DNA from: Dictyocoela muelleri
Taxonomy: Eukaryota; Microsporidia
Direction of reading: 5' to 3'
Assembly (NCBI GenBank): GCA_016256075.1
Contig: SDVU01000512.1
Location: 1-12,727, forward strand
DNA: 12,727 nucleotides
Numbering within the stretch: position 1 is the first letter of the stretch; each line of letters opens with the position of its first letter. A program made the translations under genes and the position numbers. The notes under the pieces were generated by a model. It had not been told where the DNA came from, did not search any database, and saw only the letters and a program-made list of their open reading frames with translations. This document shows, piece by piece, positions 9,014-12,727 of the stretch.

Positions 9014-9029
9014 TTGAGGGTTGACTGTA

Positions 9030-9884
9030 CTATTGTATTTACTAATATATGTATTATCCAAAAACGTATGGGTGGGAAGATAATTTTTTTATTCCAAAAA
9101 AAATTAAAATCTATTACTGTTCGTTTTTTGAAAATACATATATTGGCAAAGACAAATGCATTAATTATATAAACACTACTTTCAAATAGTTTTTAGATAG
9201 CTCTCTCCAGTGCTTCTAAATTTGGTTCTGTGTTCATGTACCAGCACCAAAATTTCGCTTATGCTTTAACATTCATTTATCATCTGGACATTACTTCTAA
9301 ATGTGACTAACTTTTGAAAACCAAAATTCTACTGTTTAAAAAAGTCATACAATCCCAATTTGAGGCGAAAAGTTTTGTTCGAACAATATAGTTATTTGGA
9401 GCATTTTTGTCATACATAGTGTATTTTTAGTAGGTATTACTATTCTGAGAATAATTTTAGTTTCGTTATGCAAGTTTAAAGATTTGTAATTATTTGCTAC
9501 CGTAAAAAGAGCATTTTTTGATAAATATCCATTTTTGTATCATTTAATTATTAAAATCGATTTACTCTCATATTATATTCATTTTTCATGAATTTAACTC
9601 CCATAATGTGACTAAAACATTATTTTATAAGACTAAGTTTATATTTATTTTTAAAATAACCCTAAAAAATCGAAAATTTTTGGACTAAAAAAATAGAATA
9701 AAAATTTTAACATTTTCAATGATATGGCTAAAATCAATACATAATCATATTTATGAATCCATTTCCATTTTGATTTTTCATAACCAAAGCTTAAAAGGGA
9801 TTCTAGGGGTGTTTATATTAAGAGATTAGGGTAAAGTTTGTGATGTTTTTTTTCCAAATTTTAAATTTTTTGGTTCTTTATGGT
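9030..9884. other. Long non-coding stretch, no recognisable gene
   Basis: Both strands are full of stops and very A+T-rich, with no terminal repeats that I can pair. One short minus-strand patch near 9265-9200 reads like protein (FWCWYMNTEPNLEALERAI), but it ends at a stop and matches no family I recognise. It could be a remnant of another mobile element or chance. Confidence 0.5.
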
Positions 9885-10275
9885 TTCATGCCGTTTAGAT
9901 ATTTCATGCCGTTTTCGAAAAATTATAAAAAATAAAAAAAAATGTAATTAACGATAGAATAAGTTTGCTAAATTAAATAAAAAAGACTATTCAATCATAA
10001 AAGTAAACCAAAAGAAATAAAAATTGGAATTTGTTTCTCTTAATTAGATTATTATTTTAACATAAAAGTCATAAGATAACCATATATCAACATTATATTT
10101 GTTTCATATTGCGAATTCAGCTTATCACCAATACTGTTGCCTCCCTTTTATGATCAAATAGCCTTTTTAATTTTAATTTGTAAACTTATTCTATTATTAA
10201 TTACGTTTTTTTTATAATTTTTCAAAAACGGCCTGAAAAGTCAAAAACGGCATGAAAAGTCAAAAAATACATGAA
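9885..10275. mobile_element. Inverted-repeat MITE-like element downstream of the kinase gene
   Basis: The left arm (about 9885-10002) and right arm (about 10145-10275) are imperfect inverted copies of about 120-130 bases. Shared stretches include GAAAAATTATAAAAAA, ATAGAATAAGTTT and ATCATAAAAG. The outer part of each arm is a tandem of a unit like TTTCATGCCGTTTTTGAC: two units on the left (near 9885 and 9903) and three on the right (near 10275-10223). The central about 140 bases are non-coding. No clear target duplication was found, so exact ends and superfamily are open. The right end lies about 37 bases past the kinase stop codon. Confidence 0.75.
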
Positions 10276-10311
10276 ACAATAGATAACATATTTTTTATTA
10301 TAACAAAAAAT

Positions 10312-12240
10312 TTAATTTACATGTTCACCAGATGTTATTTTCCGTAAAATTCTCCCTATTTCATTGCTTAAGCAATAAATTTTTAACCTTTTAGATCCAA
10401 TATTTTCTTCTACTCCCTTCAAAAATAAGTTTAATGCTTCATTTTCATCAAATTCAATCATTATTCTATTTTTAATAAATAATAAATTTTCATCGAAAAA
10501 TAATATACAAGGATTAGATTTTAAGGTTTCTAAATTAATAATAATATTATTAATTTCCCGCCTTATTTTTAAATAAGAATCACCTATAAGACATAAAAAT
10601 TTTTTATAAATCAAAATATCACTGGTTAAATATTCTCCTAAAATCTCAGGAATCGTATGTAATGGAACAATGAATTTTTTAGGCTCATTTCCAAATATGT
10701 AGCTAAAATCAACATGAAACATTTTACCATCTGAACTAATTAAAATGTTTTCTTCATTTCGATCACCGATACCAAAAATATAAACAAAAACCAAATAAAA
10801 TGAAAAAGAGATCATGAAATTATTACTTTTAAATAAAGAAATCCTTTTGTTCTTCATATTATTATTTTTTAATTCATACATAGTTATTCCTTCCTTTATC
10901 GATATAACGCCCTTTAAATTTCCCGTTAACAATATTTTATAGGTTCTAATTTTTATTTCTAAAATTTTTGAAATATACTTTATCATTTCTATTATTAAAA
11001 AGTCTTTCCGCAAATCGTCACCATTTTTTAGTAAAATTCTTTCACGACCATTAATTTGAATAATAAGAGGCCTATTTGCGGAATTTAACCTTTTAATTTC
11101 TGTTATAAACAGTTTTTTATAAATTTTACCATTGAAAAATGATGGTATATTCACTAAAGAATAATTTTTTAAAGGAATACCACCTAAAATGTCTTCATTG
11201 CCATTAATTTCTAAACTTATTTTCCCAAACTCATTATTAAAATTCTCTTTAACTCTAAAATAGTCTTTTTTAATATTTAAATACTTTTCTTCAAAACAAT
11301 TGTCGAAATTATTGCCGGAAAGAGTATTTATTGCCAAATAAGAACTATTTTTAGATATCGATTCCAAAAAATAGTAAAAATTAACATTACTTTCCAACCT
11401 TTTAAAAAATAATTGTCTTAAATGTTTTCCAATAGCTTGAAAAAATAATTGGCAAAAGATTGAAAATATATCTTGACGATTTGAAAATTTGCAAACCCAA
11501 AACATATTTTGAAAATATTTATAATCGGCTTTATCAAAATTGTTATTATCTTTAAAATTGTTATTATCTTTAAAATTGTTATTATTCAAATTGTTCTTAT
11601 CAAAATCGTTATTATTCAAATCGTTATTATCCAAATTTTTATTATCCAAATTTTTATTATCAAAATTTTTATTATTCAAATTTTTATTATAAAAATTGTT
11701 ACTATCCAAATCGTTATTATTCAAATCCTTCTTATTCAAATCGTTATTATCAAAATTGTTATTGTCCAAATTGTTATTATCAAAATTTTTATTATTAAAA
11801 TTGTTATTGTCCAAATTGTTATTATCCAAATTGTTGAATTTGTTATATTTAATATTTTCAGTTAAAATATTTCTGTTTTTATTTAAATTCGTAAAATTTT
11901 TGAATTTAAAAGGACCAATATCAAATTCAATTTTGATTTCTTTAAATCTTCTTTTCGTAAAATAGTCATATCTAGTTTGGTTATCAGTTTTGATCTTTTC
12001 AATTTTATGAATATAATTTTTAAATGAATTGTTTGCCTTTATGATTTTATTGTTAAAAATCATACCTTTACATTTCATTTTATGACTTACATGAAATGAA
12101 TCCTTATCAAAAAACATTTTACACCCTATACAATATAATATTTCAATATAATCATCAGCTTTTAACTTTTCGTTAATTGTTTCAAATAAACTAAAATAAC
12201 TATATTTTGTTTTTAGAGGACACTTAGATTTAAAATACAT
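10312..12240 (-). CDS. Vps34-like class III phosphatidylinositol 3-kinase, short and divergent
   Basis: 642 codons, uninterrupted. In eukaryotes this enzyme phosphorylates phosphatidylinositol to PI3P on endosomal, vacuolar and autophagic membranes, with Vps15 as partner. The kinase domain fills about residues 350-642: RILLKNGDDLRKD carries the ATP-binding Lys405; YIFGIGDRNEENILI (487-501) is the catalytic loop; HVDFSYIFG (509-517) is the metal-binding loop with Asp511. The following helices resemble Vps34 rather than PI4K. Oddities: the catalytic-loop His of GDRH is Asn495, the metal-loop Gly is Ser513, and the C terminus ends TSGEHVN without the usual Trp-Arg tail. Residues 136-236 are an Asn-rich pentad repeat. 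Residues 37-57 contain a Cys/His cluster. No C2 domain is obvious, and the length is well below the usual 800-900. No intron or canonical promoter motif is evident. The start is the first ATG of the open frame. The family is confident; full activity is not. Confidence 0.88.
   Translation of the reverse strand: MYFKSKCPLKTKYSYFSLFETINEKLKADDYIEILYCIGCKMFFDKDSFHVSHKMKCKGMIFNNKIIKANNSFKNYIHKIEKIKTDNQTRYDYFTKRRFKEIKIEFDIGPFKFKNFTNLNKNRNILTENIKYNKFNNLDNNNLDNNNFNNKNFDNNNLDNNNFDNNDLNKKDLNNNDLDSNNFYNKNLNNKNFDNKNLDNKNLDNNDLNNNDFDKNNLNNNNFKDNNNFKDNNNFDKADYKYFQNMFWVCKFSNRQDIFSIFCQLFFQAIGKHLRQLFFKRLESNVNFYYFLESISKNSSYLAINTLSGNNFDNCFEEKYLNIKKDYFRVKENFNNEFGKISLEINGNEDILGGIPLKNYSLVNIPSFFNGKIYKKLFITEIKRLNSANRPLIIQINGRERILLKNGDDLRKDFLIIEMIKYISKILEIKIRTYKILLTGNLKGVISIKEGITMYELKNNNMKNKRISLFKSNNFMISFSFYLVFVYIFGIGDRNEENILISSDGKMFHVDFSYIFGNEPKKFIVPLHTIPEILGEYLTSDILIYKKFLCLIGDSYLKIRREINNIIINLETLKSNPCILFFDENLLFIKNRIMIEFDENEALNLFLKGVEENIGSKRLKIYCLSNEIGRILRKITSGEHVN
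11533..11835 (-). repeat. Pentapeptide (15-bp) tandem repeat inside the kinase gene
   Basis: Residues about 136-236 consist of about 18 five-residue units of the form [DN]N[NKD][ND][LF], for example DNNNL, DNNNF, DNKNL, ending with two six-residue units, KDNNNF. At DNA level this is an ATTGTTATTATC-like 15-bp tandem, with two 18-bp units near 11540-11575. It separates the N-terminal part from the helical and kinase region and is probably a disordered linker. The alternating Leu/Phe spacing resembles pentapeptide-repeat proteins, but an Asn-rich microsatellite-like expansion is the simpler view. Confidence 0.9.
12070..12132 (-). other. Cys/His cluster near the kinase N terminus
   Basis: Residues 37-57 show C-x2-C-x9-H-x2-H-x3-C, within CIGCKMFFDKDSFHVSHKMK and the Cys that follows. 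The spacing would allow a small zinc-binding fold. Such a finger is not part of the usual Vps34 layout. Metal binding is inference from spacing only. Confidence 0.4.
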
Positions 12241-12519
12241 TTTAATTAAGCAACTTTTATTTTTAATCTTGACTTAAAAAACGTTTTATATGATGAAACC
12301 TTTGTGATTGTATGTTAGATATTTGTTTTAATTTGATTAAATCATATGGTAAATTCAATAAGTAATCTTTTAACATTGATATTAAGTACTGTTGTTTGGT
12401 AATTCGCCTAAAAAATAAAAATTTTAACGCTCAAAAAAATAAAATAGATTTCATTTTGTAATATTAAAATAGACAATATATATTACATGCTGACAACATC
12501 CATAGCTGCCAACACCGAG
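12241..12519. other. Upstream non-coding region of the kinase gene
   Basis: A+T-rich, with no open frame of note on either strand. It should hold the kinase promoter. Just before the start the minus strand reads TTGCTTAATTAAA and then ATG. I see no CCC- or GGG-type element of the kind reported at some microsporidian genes. Confidence 0.4.
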
Positions 12520-12534
12520 AGTCGTCTAAAACCT

Positions 12535-12622
12535 TGGTCTATGACCTTTGGTTCTTGTTGTTCCGATAATACGTCACTTCCTAAGCTACTCAGAAGTCCA
12601 GCTGTATACGCGATTTTCGTTT
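12535..12622 (-). mobile_element. Partial second copy of the SINE-like repeat tail
   Basis: This stretch matches 3417-3505 in the same orientation with about nine differences over about 88 bases, sharing runs such as GACCTTTGGTTCTTG and GTCACTTCCTAAGCTAC. The tRNA-like head is absent; the similarity stops at about 12622, where a simple palindromic repeat begins. Some weaker similarity may extend left to about 12520 (AGTCGTCT against AGTCGTTGTCT). It lies upstream of the kinase gene. Confidence 0.85.
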
Positions 12623-12628
12623 TGGCAT

Positions 12629-12702
12629 GGAAAAAAAACGACAAAGTCGTTTTTTTTTCATTTTATTTGTCATTTTTGGAAAAAAAACGACAAAGTCGTT
12701 TT
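12629..12702. repeat. Two palindromic direct repeats, 49 bp apart
   Basis: A 25-base stretch, GGAAAAAAAACGACAAAGTC followed by GTTTT, occurs at 12629-12653 and again at 12678-12702. Each copy contains the palindrome AAAACGAC-AAA-GTCGTTTT. With the window ending at 12727, this may be the start of a longer tandem array. Confidence 0.85.
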
Positions 12703-12727
12703 ATGATTTTAATTTTTGATAAAGGAC

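Larger units (their letters stand above)
6744..9027 (-). mobile_element. pogo/Tigger-type Tc1-mariner transposon, full length but inactive
   Basis: The left end starts CAGTCAAACCTCAATATAAC at 6744, and the right end read inward from 9027 is CAGTCAACCCTCAATATAAC; the match runs about 24 bases with one mismatch near the tip. TA duplications flank both ends (6742-6743 and 9028-9029), as required for this superfamily. Extra copies of a TTCGTTATA-like motif lie just inside both ends. The 2284-bp length fits a complete pogo/Tigger element. The transposase lies on the minus strand and is broken. About 490 bases between its start and the right end (8388-8880) are non-coding. Confidence 0.94.

Noticed and set aside
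11533-11835. CRISPR-like or satellite array
   Set aside because: The 15-bp units are continuous, have no spacers, and lie within an intact reading frame.
11509-11865. Plus-strand 118-residue frame rich in Ile (IKIVIIFKIV-like repeats)
   Set aside because: It is the antisense reading of the Asn-rich pentad repeat in the kinase gene; the hydrophobic repeat is a by-product.
10312-12240. Phosphatidylinositol 4-kinase
   Set aside because: The catalytic and metal-binding loops and the helices after them (GIGDRNEEN, HVDFSYIFGNEPK, IRREINNIIINL) align better by eye with Vps34 than with Pik1 or Stt4.

Overview
The window is a very A+T-rich stretch of eukaryotic DNA (about three quarters A+T by eye). 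One intact protein gene sits at the right-hand end. The rest is a dense, nested collection of decayed transposable elements. The intact gene (12240-10312, minus strand) is an intronless, shortened and divergent class III phosphatidylinositol 3-kinase (Vps34-like) with a long Asn-rich repeat. Together with the low GC and the transposon load, it suggests a large-genome microsporidian of the Hamiltosporidium/Anncaliia/Edhazardia kind. This is an inference; an AT-rich protist, or host DNA joined to the contig, cannot be excluded. The odd window length and a perfect foldback at base 1 suggest the window may be a whole contig.

Layout from left to right. (1) 1-62 is a perfect hairpin. (2) About 180-1420, minus strand, is a broken Ty3/gypsy-type gag-protease fossil. 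(3) 1650-3395, plus strand, is a Mutator-like (MULE) DNA transposon with about 42-bp terminal inverted repeats, a FLYWCH-like finger and a recognisable DDE transposase, now a pseudogene. It is split by a 224-bp near-perfect foldback element (2777-3000) flanked by an exact 8-bp target duplication. (4) About 3404-5520 is a tRNA-headed SINE-like repeat on the minus strand, split by a 1691-bp BED-finger hAT element (3708-5398) with an exact 8-bp target duplication. (5) About 5640-6661, minus strand, holds remains of a second, different hAT element. (6) 6744-9027 is a full-length but inactivated pogo/Tigger element with TA duplication, short terminal inverted repeats, subterminal copies of a TTCGTTATA motif and a CENP-B-type HTH/DDE transposase. 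(7) 9028-9884 holds no gene I can recognise. (8) About 9885-10275 is an inverted-repeat, MITE-like element just 3' of the kinase gene. (9) 10312-12240 is the kinase gene. (10) About 12535-12622 is a second, partial copy of the SINE-like tail, followed by two 49-bp-spaced palindromic repeats.

The transposons do not form a pathway. They are a layered insertion history: MULE, then foldback element; SINE, then hAT. The only gene likely to serve the organism is the kinase, which would make PI3P on endomembranes. I found no clear new biological system. The points most worth a second look are the kinase's altered catalytic loop, its pentad repeat and Cys/His cluster, the young foldback element, and the split SINE-like repeat with its second copy beside the kinase gene.
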